Shown piece by piece: positions 50,659 to 58,184 of a stretch of DNA of 58,184 bases. The translations under genes were made by a program, and so were the position numbers. This DNA is from Eubacterium sp. ER2 (GTDB lineage Bacteria; Bacillota; Clostridia; Lachnospirales; Lachnospiraceae): NCBI RefSeq assembly GCF_000765215.1, contig NZ_JPJE01000045.1, positions 1-58,184 of the forward strand, written 5' to 3'. Position 1 is the stretch's first letter. Each line of letters opens with the position of its first letter. The notes under the pieces were generated by a model. That model was given only the letters and a program-made list of their open reading frames with translations, was not told the origin of the DNA and did not search any database.

Positions 50659-51780
50659 TTGAAAGTAGGATGCGTAAAAGAAATCAAAAACAATGAGTTC
50701 CGTGTAGGTATGACACCGGATAACGTAAAGAGCTATGTGGCAGCAGGCCATGAGGTGTATATTGAGAAAGGCGCTGGTGTTGGATCCGGGTTCCAGGATG
50801 CTGAGTACGAGGCAGCAGGCGCAAAGATGATCGACACTGCAAAAGAAGTGTGGGATACAGTAGAGATGATGATCAAGGTAAAAGAGCCTCTTCCGGAAGA
50901 GTATCCGCTGTTCCACGAAGGACTGATCCTCTATACATATCTTCATCTGGCGGCAGACAAACCGCAGACAGACGCTCTCTTAAATGGAAAAGTTAAAGGT
51001 GTTGCCTACGAGACACTGTATGATCCGAAGCAGGGCGGACTTCCCCTTCTTGCTCCTATGAGCCAGATCGCAGGACGCTTAAGTATCCAGGAAGGAGCTA
51101 AATACCTGGAGCAGACATTCGGCGGCGAGGGCGTTCTCCTGGCAGGCGTTCCGGGAACACCGAAGGCAAACATCGTAATCCTTGGAGGCGGAAATGTAGG
51201 AACAAACGCCTGCAAGATTGCTGTTGGAATGGGCGCAAATGTAACTATCCTGGATATCAGCCTTCCGAGACTTGCTTATCTGGACGACATTTTTGGAGCC
51301 CGCATCCAGACACTTGTATCCAATGATGCAAACATTGAGAAAGCTGTAAAAGAAGCAGACCTTGTGATCGGATCTGTCCTGATCCCAGGAAAAGCTGCTC
51401 CAAAGATCTTCAAAAAGAAATATCTCAAAGAGATGAAACCAGGCGCTGTATTTGTAGACGTTGCTGTTGACCAGGGCGGCTGCGGCGAGACCACAAAAGT
51501 GACATACCACGATGATCCGATCTTCATCGAGGATGGCGTTGTTCACTACTGTGTAGGAAATATGCCGGGTGCTGTTCCGAGAACATCCACCATCGCTCTG
51601 ACAAATGCAACTCTCTCCTACGGTCTCCAGATCGCAAACAAGGGACTTGAGAAAGCATGCGCAGACAACGAGGTGATCTACTCAGCCATCAACACATACG
51701 ATGGCAAGCTGACATGCAAGAACGTGGCAGACAGCTTTGACTGCTATGAGTACACAGACATAAGAGAAATCTGCAAATAA
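50659..51780 (+). CDS. ald: alanine dehydrogenase
   Basis: Ald (373 aa) interconverts alanine and pyruvate plus ammonia with NAD. It has VGCVKEIKNNEFRVGMTPDNV at the start (substrate Arg), catalytic Lys in MIKVKEP, catalytic His in LHLAADK, NAD loop VILGGGNVGTNA and VDVAVDQGGCGET. The start is TTG at 50659, 8 bases after AGGAGG; an earlier in-frame TTG has no spacing for a ribosome binding site. The codon usage is A/T- and A-ending richer than neighbours, as seen for highly expressed genes. Confidence 0.95.
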   Translation: MKVGCVKEIKNNEFRVGMTPDNVKSYVAAGHEVYIEKGAGVGSGFQDAEYEAAGAKMIDTAKEVWDTVEMMIKVKEPLPEEYPLFHEGLILYTYLHLAADKPQTDALLNGKVKGVAYETLYDPKQGGLPLLAPMSQIAGRLSIQEGAKYLEQTFGGEGVLLAGVPGTPKANIVILGGGNVGTNACKIAVGMGANVTILDISLPRLAYLDDIFGARIQTLVSNDANIEKAVKEADLVIGSVLIPGKAAPKIFKKKYLKEMKPGAVFVDVAVDQGGCGETTKVTYHDDPIFIEDGVVHYCVGNMPGAVPRTSTIALTNATLSYGLQIANKGLEKACADNEVIYSAINTYDGKLTCKNVADSFDCYEYTDIREICK

Positions 51781-51819
51781 ATTGTAAAGTCTATAAAAAT
51801 TCACAGCTTTTATAAACGA

Positions 51820-51876
51820 AGGCATCCCCGACGGGCAGAGAAAGACAGTCCGGCGGCGGATGCCTCCGTCTTTTTA
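51820..51876 (+). terminator. terminator after ald
   Basis: AGGCATCC pairs with GGATGCCT around a GC-rich 30-base loop with internal pairing, followed by CCGTCTTTTTAG. Confidence 0.7.
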
Positions 51877-51974
51877 GTTTGCAGAAACCGGAAGCTGTGG
51901 TAATATATCAGATGTAAATACGGAAGAACTTATAAAGTTTTAAAGGATTATTTAAAGGATAAGGAGTGCGGATC

Positions 51975-52766
51975 ATGGTTGAGATTAATAAAGATTTGTG
52001 TGTGGGATGCGGCGCCTGCGTCAGGGACTGTCCGGGAGAAGCGCTGCAGATCCAGGATAAAAAGGCGGAGTATGTGCGCAAATGTATTCAGTGCGGACAC
52101 TGTGTGGCGGTCTGTCCCACGGGAGCTGTGTCCATACCGGAGTACGACATGGACGAGGTGGAGGAGTACGATAAAGACACATTCTGTGTGGATCCGGAAC
52201 ATTTTCTCCACGCGGTGAAATTCAGAAGGAGCATCCGGAACTTCAAGAGCACGCCCATAGAGCGGGAGAAGCTGGAGCGCATCCTGGCGGCAGGCCGGTA
52301 CACGCCCACGGCGAAAAATACCCAGGGATGCAGGTTTGTCCTGGTGCGGGACGAAATGAAAGCGTTTAAAGATCTTTTCTGGAAGGAGCTGCCCGGCATC
52401 CTGGATGTCCTGAAGGAGGAGGCGCCTCTGTATGAGCGCGTTTTCCGCGGGTTCTATGAGAAATATAAAAAAGATCCAAAGGACGATACCTTTTTCTTTA
52501 ACGCCACATCCTTCCTGGTGATCACCTCCAAAAATCCTCTGGACGGAGGATTGGCGGCGGCCAATATTGAAAACATGGCTGTGGCTGAGGGAGCCGGCGT
52601 GCTGTTCAGCGGCTACACCAAAGCGGTGGTGGAGAACAGCGATGTGCTCAGGGAGTGGCTGGGCATCGGGAAGCGCACCGTGGTCTGTTGCATGCTCATG
52701 GGGTACCCGGCTGTATCCTATAAAAGGACTGCGCCCCGGAAATCCGGCAATATCGTGATCCGGTAG
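51975..52766 (+). CDS. ferredoxin-nitroreductase fusion protein
   Basis: This 263-aa protein has two 4Fe-4S motifs at the start (CVGCGACVRDCPG and CIQCGHCVAVCPTGA) and a nitroreductase domain from about 75 on (RRSIRNFKSTPIEREKLERIL, TPTAKNTQGCRFVLV, late GVLFSGYTKA). It would take electrons through the clusters to FMN and reduce an unknown substrate (nitro compound, quinone or flavin). Fusions of this type are common in anaerobes. The ATG at 51975 lies 8 bases after AAGGAG; the GTG at 51966 overlaps that site. The nearest promoter elements are unclear. Confidence 0.92.
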   Translation: MVEINKDLCVGCGACVRDCPGEALQIQDKKAEYVRKCIQCGHCVAVCPTGAVSIPEYDMDEVEEYDKDTFCVDPEHFLHAVKFRRSIRNFKSTPIEREKLERILAAGRYTPTAKNTQGCRFVLVRDEMKAFKDLFWKELPGILDVLKEEAPLYERVFRGFYEKYKKDPKDDTFFFNATSFLVITSKNPLDGGLAAANIENMAVAEGAGVLFSGYTKAVVENSDVLREWLGIGKRTVVCCMLMGYPAVSYKRTAPRKSGNIVIR

Positions 52767-52849
52767 AGTTGTTTTTCTTGCGGGAATTGTGTAATATGTG
52801 CTAATGTATATATAACAAGAGAAAAGGCTCTTAGTGAGAAGGGGATACT

Positions 52850-53218
52850 ATGTTGATAGAAATTGATTTTAACAGTGACGAAGCGATTTACATGCAGGTG
52901 CGCAACCAGATCATCCTGGGGATCGCTACCGCCGAGATCCGGGAGGGAGACCCGCTCCCCTCGGTCCGGCAGATGGCCCAGGCGGTGGGGATCAATATGC
53001 ACACAGTGAACAAGGCCTACAGCCTGCTTAGGCAGGAAGGATTTATTCAGCTTGACAGGCGCAAAGGCGCTGTGGTTGCACTGGATATCGACAAGATCAA
53101 GGCAGTGGAGGAGATGAAGCAGCAGCTTCGGATCGTGCTGGCTCAGGGCCGGTGCAAGGCTATATCCAGGGAAGAAGTGCATGAGCTTGTGGATGAGATT
53201 TTCGACGAGTACGCTTAG
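52850..53218 (+). CDS. GntR-family regulator, short YtrA type
   Basis: This 122-aa protein has the GntR winged helix (EAIYMQVRNQIILGIATAEIREGDPLPSVRQMAQAVGINMHTVNKAYSLLRQEGFIQ region, about 11-66) and only a short C-terminal helix pair, as in YtrA-type regulators of ABC transporters. No ABC gene follows; clpC begins 76 bases downstream. TATATA elements with TTGTGT upstream (52787-52814) look like its promoter. A role in clpC control is possible. Confidence 0.88.
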   Translation: MLIEIDFNSDEAIYMQVRNQIILGIATAEIREGDPLPSVRQMAQAVGINMHTVNKAYSLLRQEGFIQLDRRKGAVVALDIDKIKAVEEMKQQLRIVLAQGRCKAISREEVHELVDEIFDEYA

Positions 53219-53294
53219 GAAGAAAGATCCGGCAGAGACGGGAAAATGGAGAAAGGAGCGGGAAGAGGAGCAGATTCTTTTTCCCTGATAGGAC

Positions 53295-55730
53295 ATGAAC
53301 TATACCGAACAGGCAAAGGAAGTATTGAAAATTGCAAAGACTGTGGCAAGAGAGCTCCGGCACCCCTACATCGGGACGGAGCATCTTCTTGTCGGGCTGA
53401 AAAAAGTTTACACCGGGGTGGCCGGACAGGTGCTGGCCCTGAACGGTGTCAGTGAGGAGAATATCCGGAAGATCATAGATGAGCTGGTATCCCCCGGGGA
53501 GGGAGCGACGGTCACAGGCAGTCCTCAGATGAGCCCCCGGCTTACGTACATCCTGGAGGAGTCCAAGGAGGAGGCGCTGCGCCTGCGCTCCGATGAGGCG
53601 GGGACGGAGCATATGCTCCTTGCTATCCTGCGGGATGTGGACTGTGTGGCAGCCAGGATCCTGCTCACGCTGAATGTGAATCTTCAGAAGCTGTGCCAGG
53701 ATATCCTGGTCAGTGTGGGCGCAGACCCCAAAGAGTACATGGAGGAGATGCAGGAGGACGGGCGGAGGAAAAATTCTGTCCTGGAACAGTATGGTACAGA
53801 CCTGACACTTCAGGCCGCAGAGGGGAAACTGGACCCTGTCATCGGCCGGGAGAAGGAGATCGAGCGGCTGATGCAGATCCTGAGCCGCCGTACGAAGAAC
53901 AACCCCTGCCTTGTAGGAGAGCCGGGCGTCGGAAAGACGGCGGTGCTGGAGGGGCTTGCCCAGCGGATCGCCAGAGGCGTGGTGCCGGAGACAATGAAAA
54001 ACCGGCGCATCGTTACTATGGATCTGGCGGGGATGATCGCCGGGTCCAAGTACAGAGGCGAATTTGAGGAGAGGATGAAGCGGCTGATCCAGGAGGTGAA
54101 GGCTGCCGGCAATGTGATCCTCTTCCTGGATGAGGTCCACACCATCATCGGCGCCGGCGGCGCGGAAGGCGCCATGGACGCATCCAATATACTGAAGCCT
54201 TCCCTGGCAAGAGGGGAGCTGCAGCTCATCGGAGCCACCACCATTGTGGAGTACAGGAAATATATAGAAAAGGATGCGGCCCTGGAGCGCCGGTTCCAGC
54301 CGGTGACAGTGGAAGAACCGACCAGGGAGGAGTGCCTGGAGATCCTGAAGGGACTTCAGGAAAAATATGAGGAACATCACCGCGTGTCTGTCCGGGAGGA
54401 GGCGCTGGAGGCTGCGGTCTCCCTGTCGGAGCGCTATATCAGCGACCGCTTCCTGCCGGATAAAGCCATAGATGTGCTGGATGAAGCCTGCGCCAAGGTC
54501 AGCCTGAAGGGATTTAAAGTGCCGGAAAATATGGAAGAGCTGGAGAAGGTGATCGAACAGCTGGCTCGTGACAAGGAGGATGCCATCCGTTCCGGAGATA
54601 TGAAGGAGGCCTCCCTTCTCCACAAGGAGCAGCAGGAAGCTCAGAAAAAGCTGGAGCAGCAGAAAAAGCGTTTCCAGAGAAACAATGCCCGCCGCCAGGT
54701 GTGTGTCACGGCCGATGACATAGCAGGCGTCGTGTCCGAGTGGACGAAGATTCCTGTGCGGAAACTGGCAGAGTCTGAGAGCGCCAGGTTGAAAAGGCTG
54801 GAGCAGACTCTTCACAAGAGAGTAGTAGGACAGGAGGAGGCTGTGACTGCGGTGGCGAAGGCGGTGCGTCGTGGAAGAGTGGGCTTGAAAGACCCGGGCC
54901 GCCCCATCGGCTCTTTTCTCTTTCTCGGTCCTACTGGTGTGGGAAAGACAGAGCTCTCAAAGGCACTGGCAGAGGCGCTCTTTGGAAATGAGGACTCTAT
55001 GATCCGGGTGGATATGTCCGAGTACATGGAGAAGCACAGCGTCTCTAAGATGATCGGTTCTCCTCCGGGATATGTGGGTCACGAGGACGGAGGACAGCTT
55101 AGTGAACAGGTGCGCCGTCACCCCTACTCGGTTGTACTGTTTGACGAGATCGAGAAGGCGCATCCGGATGTGTTTAACATCCTTCTGCAGGTGCTGGATG
55201 ATGGCCATATTACGGACTCCCAGGGCAGGAAGGTAGATTTCCGCAACACCGTGATCATTATGACATCCAATGCGGGCGCCCAGGCGATCATCGATCCGAA
55301 GCGGCTGGGATTTGTGACAAAAGAAGACGAGGCCGGAAACTACAAGCGGATGAAGTCCAATGTGATGAATGAAGTGAAGTTGCTCTTCCGGCCGGAGTTC
55401 TTGAATCGTATTGATGAGATCATTGTGTTCCATGCTCTGAATCATGATAATATGAAGAAGATCGTGGGTATGATGTGCAAAGAGGTGTGTACGCGGGCAA
55501 AAGAGCAGCTTGGCATCATGCTCCATGTCCGGGATTCTGTGAAAAAGTATATTGTGGAGACGGGCACGGATCAGAAATATGGAGCCCGCCCGCTGCGCCG
55601 CGCGGTGCAGAACCTGCTGGAAGATAAGCTGGCTGAGGCAGTGCTGGACGGTACCATAAAAAGAGGCCAGACAGTAGAGGTCGGCATGTCTAAAAAAGAA
55701 ATAAAATTTATTCCAAAGACTACAAATTGA
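53295..55730 (+). CDS. clpC: ATP-dependent Clp protease ATPase subunit ClpC
   Basis: ClpC (811 aa) is an Hsp100 unfoldase that feeds ClpP. It has two N-terminal Clp repeats (EQAKEVLKIAKTVARELRHPYIGTEHLL), first AAA domain with GEPGVGKTAVLEG, a middle coiled coil (about 410-470), second AAA domain with GPTGVGKTELSKAL, and the GYVGHEDGG loop. Unlike Bacillus, no ctsR, mcsA or mcsB gene precedes it. The ribosome binding site is weak (ATAGGAC). The start could be slightly different but the N-terminal domain begins as expected. Confidence 0.95.
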   Translation: MNYTEQAKEVLKIAKTVARELRHPYIGTEHLLVGLKKVYTGVAGQVLALNGVSEENIRKIIDELVSPGEGATVTGSPQMSPRLTYILEESKEEALRLRSDEAGTEHMLLAILRDVDCVAARILLTLNVNLQKLCQDILVSVGADPKEYMEEMQEDGRRKNSVLEQYGTDLTLQAAEGKLDPVIGREKEIERLMQILSRRTKNNPCLVGEPGVGKTAVLEGLAQRIARGVVPETMKNRRIVTMDLAGMIAGSKYRGEFEERMKRLIQEVKAAGNVILFLDEVHTIIGAGGAEGAMDASNILKPSLARGELQLIGATTIVEYRKYIEKDAALERRFQPVTVEEPTREECLEILKGLQEKYEEHHRVSVREEALEAAVSLSERYISDRFLPDKAIDVLDEACAKVSLKGFKVPENMEELEKVIEQLARDKEDAIRSGDMKEASLLHKEQQEAQKKLEQQKKRFQRNNARRQVCVTADDIAGVVSEWTKIPVRKLAESESARLKRLEQTLHKRVVGQEEAVTAVAKAVRRGRVGLKDPGRPIGSFLFLGPTGVGKTELSKALAEALFGNEDSMIRVDMSEYMEKHSVSKMIGSPPGYVGHEDGGQLSEQVRRHPYSVVLFDEIEKAHPDVFNILLQVLDDGHITDSQGRKVDFRNTVIIMTSNAGAQAIIDPKRLGFVTKEDEAGNYKRMKSNVMNEVKLLFRPEFLNRIDEIIVFHALNHDNMKKIVGMMCKEVCTRAKEQLGIMLHVRDSVKKYIVETGTDQKYGARPLRRAVQNLLEDKLAEAVLDGTIKRGQTVEVGMSKKEIKFIPKTTN

Positions 55731-55787
55731 AAATTTTTTGAGATATAATGTGGATACAAAAGAAGAACCACTAGGAGGACATATAAA

Positions 55788-56201
55788 ATGGCAGTAGTAA
55801 AAGAGCTGTTGCGGGCAGAAAACGATGGGACACTGAGTTTTGGAGATTACACACTCGGCTCTAAGACGAAGCTGGAGGGCTTTGAGTTCCAGGGAGATAT
55901 CTATAAGGTAAAGACGTTTGCCGAGATCACCAAACTGGAGAAAAACGGCATGTTTGTATACGAGTCCGTTCCCGGGACAGCGGTGGAGAATTTTAAGACT
56001 GGGGACGGCGTTGTTTCCTTTAAAGTATCTGCGCCAAAAGATGCACAGTTTACACTTGAGCTGGAGGCGGACAGTGAGTACACTGTCTATCTGGATGATA
56101 TGAATATCGGTGATATGACGACAAACTTAAGCGGCAAGCTGAGCGTCAGTGCAGAGCTGGAAGAAGGAAAGAGCATAGAAGTGAAAATTGTAAAGAAATA
56201 A
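55788..56201 (+). CDS. conserved-looking 137-aa protein, function unknown
   Basis: This acidic 137-aa protein (MAVVKELLRAENDGTLSFGDYTLGSKTKLEGFEF...) appears beta-rich, with alternating charged and hydrophobic strands and a C-terminal IEVKIVKK. It has no signal peptide, membrane span or catalytic motif I recognise. Similar proteins in Lachnospiraceae have, I believe, been labelled endosialidase; I see no support for that in the sequence. CTAGGAGG precedes the ATG and TATAAT (55744-55749) lies upstream, so it probably has its own promoter. A terminator follows. Confidence 0.7.
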   Translation: MAVVKELLRAENDGTLSFGDYTLGSKTKLEGFEFQGDIYKVKTFAEITKLEKNGMFVYESVPGTAVENFKTGDGVVSFKVSAPKDAQFTLELEADSEYTVYLDDMNIGDMTTNLSGKLSVSAELEEGKSIEVKIVKK

Positions 56202-56207
56202 TTCCGG

Positions 56208-56238
56208 GCTGCAGGGATTTCCCCTGCAGCTTGTTTTT
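56208..56238 (+). terminator. terminator before radA
   Basis: GCTGCAGGG and CCCTGCAGC form a 9-bp perfect stem (56208-56216 / 56222-56230) around a 5-base loop, then TTGTTTTT. Confidence 0.85.
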
Positions 56239-56316
56239 GTTGGTGTCAGACAGATCGTCTCGTTCCTTTTAATGAGAAATGTCTATGGAGAAAGTGGAAG
56301 AAAAAGGAGAAGAACA

Positions 56317-57675
56317 GTGGCGAAAGCAAAGAAAAGTATTTTTTTCTGCCAGAATTGCGGGCATGAAGAGAGTAAATGGCTGGGGCAGTGCCCGGTATGC
56401 AGACAGTGGAATACATTTGTGGAAGAGAAGGTGACTACGGCAAAGGCCGGGGGGCAGATGAAAAGTCTGAAAGAGGCTGAGGTGGTTGCTCTTTCCAGTG
56501 TGCGGACGGACATAGAGGAGCGGGTTCGCACTGGTATCGGCGAGTTGGACCGCGTGCTGGGAGGCGGAATTGTGCCAGGCTCACTTGTGCTTGTGGGCGG
56601 CGATCCGGGAATCGGGAAATCTACCCTTCTTCTGCAGGTGTGCCAGAGATTGACGGAGCGCGAACAGAAGCTCCTGTATATTTCGGGAGAGGAGTCCCTG
56701 AAGCAGATCAAATTGCGGGCAGACCGCATGGGAACATTTACAGATAATCTGCTGCTTCTGTGTGAGACAAATATAGAGACCATCCGCGGTGTGATTGAGA
56801 GGGAGGACCCTTCCCTTGTAGTCATTGACTCCATACAGACCATGTACAGCGAGGAAGTGGCCTCTGCCCCCGGGAGTGTCTCGCAGGTTAGGGAGGCTAC
56901 CAACATATTCATGCAGATTGCTAAAGGGATGGGGATTTCTATCTTTATAGTGGGACATGTAACAAAGGAGGGGACGGTGGCCGGGCCCAGAGTACTGGAG
57001 CACATGGTAGATACGGTTTTGTATTTCGAGGGGGACCGCCATGCGTCCTACAGAATCCTGCGCGGGGTAAAGAACCGTTTTGGCTCTACTAACGAGATCG
57101 GGGTATTTGAGATGAGACAGGATGGACTCCGGGAGGTAGAAAATCCTTCCGAATTTATGCTGAACGGAAGACCGGAAAGTGCCTCCGGTTCAGTGGTGGC
57201 CTGTTCTATGGAGGGAACCCGGCCGATTCTTCTGGAGATCCAGGCTCTTGTATGCCGGAGTAATTTTGGCATGCCAAGAAGAACTGCCGCGGGAACAGAC
57301 TACAACCGTGTGAATCTGCTGATGGCGGTGTTGGAAAAAAGGTTGGGCCTTCCCCTCTCGAATTATGACGCCTATGTCAATATCGCGGGCGGTATCCGCA
57401 TCAATGAGCCTGCCGTGGATCTGGGAATTGTGTTGGCTCTTGTGTCCAGCTATAAAAACAGACCTGTACCGGAAGATGTGCTTGTGTTCGGCGAAGTGGG
57501 ACTAAGCGGTGAGGTGCGTGCGGTCAACATGCCGGAGCAGAGAGTCTCTGAGGCGAAGAAGCTGGGATTTCAGACTTGTATTTTACCGGCGGTATCCCTG
57601 GGGGCTGTGAAAAACATTCAGGGGATCAAACTTCTGGGTGTGAAATCCATCAACGAGGCGATTGATTTTATATAA
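56317..57675 (+). CDS. radA: DNA repair protein RadA (Sms)
   Basis: RadA (452 aa) is a RecA-like helicase that extends recombination intermediates. It has an N-terminal zinc finger (CQNCGHEESKWLGQCPVC), Walker A GGDPGIGKSTLLLQV, the RadA-specific KNRFGSTNEIGVFEM motif and a C-terminal Lon-like domain (VNIAGGIRINEPAVDLGI). The start is GTG at 56317 after AAGGAG; the upstream in-frame ATG adds 15 unlikely residues. clpC-X-radA echoes the clpC-radA order of Bacillus. Confidence 0.94.
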   Translation: MAKAKKSIFFCQNCGHEESKWLGQCPVCRQWNTFVEEKVTTAKAGGQMKSLKEAEVVALSSVRTDIEERVRTGIGELDRVLGGGIVPGSLVLVGGDPGIGKSTLLLQVCQRLTEREQKLLYISGEESLKQIKLRADRMGTFTDNLLLLCETNIETIRGVIEREDPSLVVIDSIQTMYSEEVASAPGSVSQVREATNIFMQIAKGMGISIFIVGHVTKEGTVAGPRVLEHMVDTVLYFEGDRHASYRILRGVKNRFGSTNEIGVFEMRQDGLREVENPSEFMLNGRPESASGSVVACSMEGTRPILLEIQALVCRSNFGMPRRTAAGTDYNRVNLLMAVLEKRLGLPLSNYDAYVNIAGGIRINEPAVDLGIVLALVSSYKNRPVPEDVLVFGEVGLSGEVRAVNMPEQRVSEAKKLGFQTCILPAVSLGAVKNIQGIKLLGVKSINEAIDFI

Positions 57676-57777
57676 CTATATAAAAGAAGGTGGATGGTCA
57701 ATATGTCCTCGTAGGAGAGGATGGGAGGAAGATGAATTGTGTAAATTGTATAAATAAAATAAAAAATAAAAATAACA

Positions 57778-57807
57778 TTGACAATTCAACTTCTCCTGTG
57801 CTATTAT
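57778..57807 (+). promoter_or_regulatory. rRNA operon promoter P1
   Basis: TTGACA and TATTAT are 18 bases apart. The region upstream (57735-57777) is very A/T rich, like an UP element. The gene-free stretch 57676-58108 holds two promoters and the rRNA leader. Confidence 0.75.
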
Positions 57808-57894
57808 ATCAAAGCTGTCACGTGAGACAGCGACAACAACGAGACATTTTCTTTCAATCCGGGAGGATACAGAAAGAAAAAAATAAAAAAGTTG

Positions 57895-57923
57895 TTGACA
57901 AACACGAAGCGACATGATATGAT
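57895..57923 (+). promoter_or_regulatory. rRNA operon promoter P2
   Basis: TTGACA and TATGAT are 17 bases apart, also preceded by an A-rich tract (57871-57890). Tandem promoters upstream of 16S are normal for rRNA operons. Confidence 0.85.
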
Positions 57924-57929
57924 ATAGAA

Positions 57930-58108
57930 GTTGTCGCTGAGATGCGAAAACAAAGAACCTTGATAACTGAACAATAGACAACGACCCTGAAAATTTCTAA
58001 GAGAAATATTCAGAACGGAAATCAGATCGAGCGAAAGCGAAGATCTGATGCCAACAGTAAATAACGGGATAGGAAAGCTAGTAGTTTTCCTGGACCGAGA
58101 GAGAACTT
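57930..58108 (+). other. 16S rRNA leader
   Basis: The leader contains CCTTGATAACTGAACAATAG (57959-57978), a typical Firmicutes pre-rRNA sequence of the boxA region, and a hairpin ATCAGATC / GATCTGAT (58021-58049) probably used in folding or RNase III processing. No reading frame here looks coding. Confidence 0.6.

Positions 58109-58184
<76 letters not shown>

Noticed and set aside
57690-57917. 75-codon reading frame upstream of 16S rRNA
   Set aside because: It overlaps both rRNA promoters, is very A/T rich and encodes a Lys/Asn-rich random-looking string; not coding.

Overview
The window looks like a chromosomal stretch from a spore-forming member of the Lachnospiraceae (Clostridium cluster XIVa, Bacillota). 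The evidence is the 5' end of a 16S rRNA gene at 58109, AGGAGG-type ribosome binding sites, frequent TTG/GTG starts, AddAB rather than RecBCD, an alpha/beta-type small acid-soluble spore protein, and Firmicutes-style pyrK/pyrD and clpC/radA. Genus cannot be settled from the 76 bases of 16S present. Most of the window is GC-rich and densely coded on the + strand.

Layout. 1-2330: a lower-GC accessory patch on the - strand (TetR regulator, flavodoxin, alcohol dehydrogenase remnant), bounded by a 25-bp direct repeat that on the right side is part of the terminator of tRNA-Ser(CGA). 2336-8690: tRNA-Ser, a zinc-ribbon protein, then on + a two-component system, hisH-hisF, ung and a dihydrolipoamide dehydrogenase. 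8692-13458: metal-resistance module of a His-rich CPC-type P1B ATPase, an ArsR/CadC-like repressor and a second ATPase with a CPT motif. 13493-22400: TPR lipoprotein, hflX, addB, addA, then a convergent Rpn-type nuclease. 23650-27090: PadR/HAAS/DUF4097/PspC envelope operon, spore protein, WecG/TagA glycosyltransferase. 27192-32344: PucR-type regulator, ftsE-ftsX, coiled-coil M23 peptidase and S41 protease, a cell-division and wall-remodelling set. 32414-37394: pyrC-pyrF-pyrK-pyrD and pyrE. 37407-40512: small membrane proteins, VanZ-like protein and an unusually long M29 aminopeptidase. 40577-44099: purE-purM-purN-purD. 44141-49384: BceRS-like two-component system with an ABC exporter. 49416-53218: a perfect 49-bp palindrome, RpiR regulator, alanine dehydrogenase, ferredoxin-nitroreductase, small GntR regulator. 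53295-57675: clpC, an unrecognised 137-aa protein and radA. 57778-58184: tandem rRNA promoters and the start of 16S rRNA.

Most genes are housekeeping. The more unusual signals are regulatory: three copies of one palindrome that overlap promoters -35/+1 in the TetR patch; the same TGAA-N6-TTCA operator before both the first metal ATPase and its ArsR gene; three CNGTCA repeats at exact 11-bp spacing in front of the ABC transporter; a 15-bp-arm inverted repeat over the -35 box of the PadR operon; and the 49-bp palindrome. I found no CRISPR array, no intact insertion sequence, no phage genes and no clear-cut novel defence system. The best protein-level curiosities are the CPT-motif ATPase, the M29 aminopeptidase with a large N-terminal extension, and the lone Rpn-type nuclease beside addAB.
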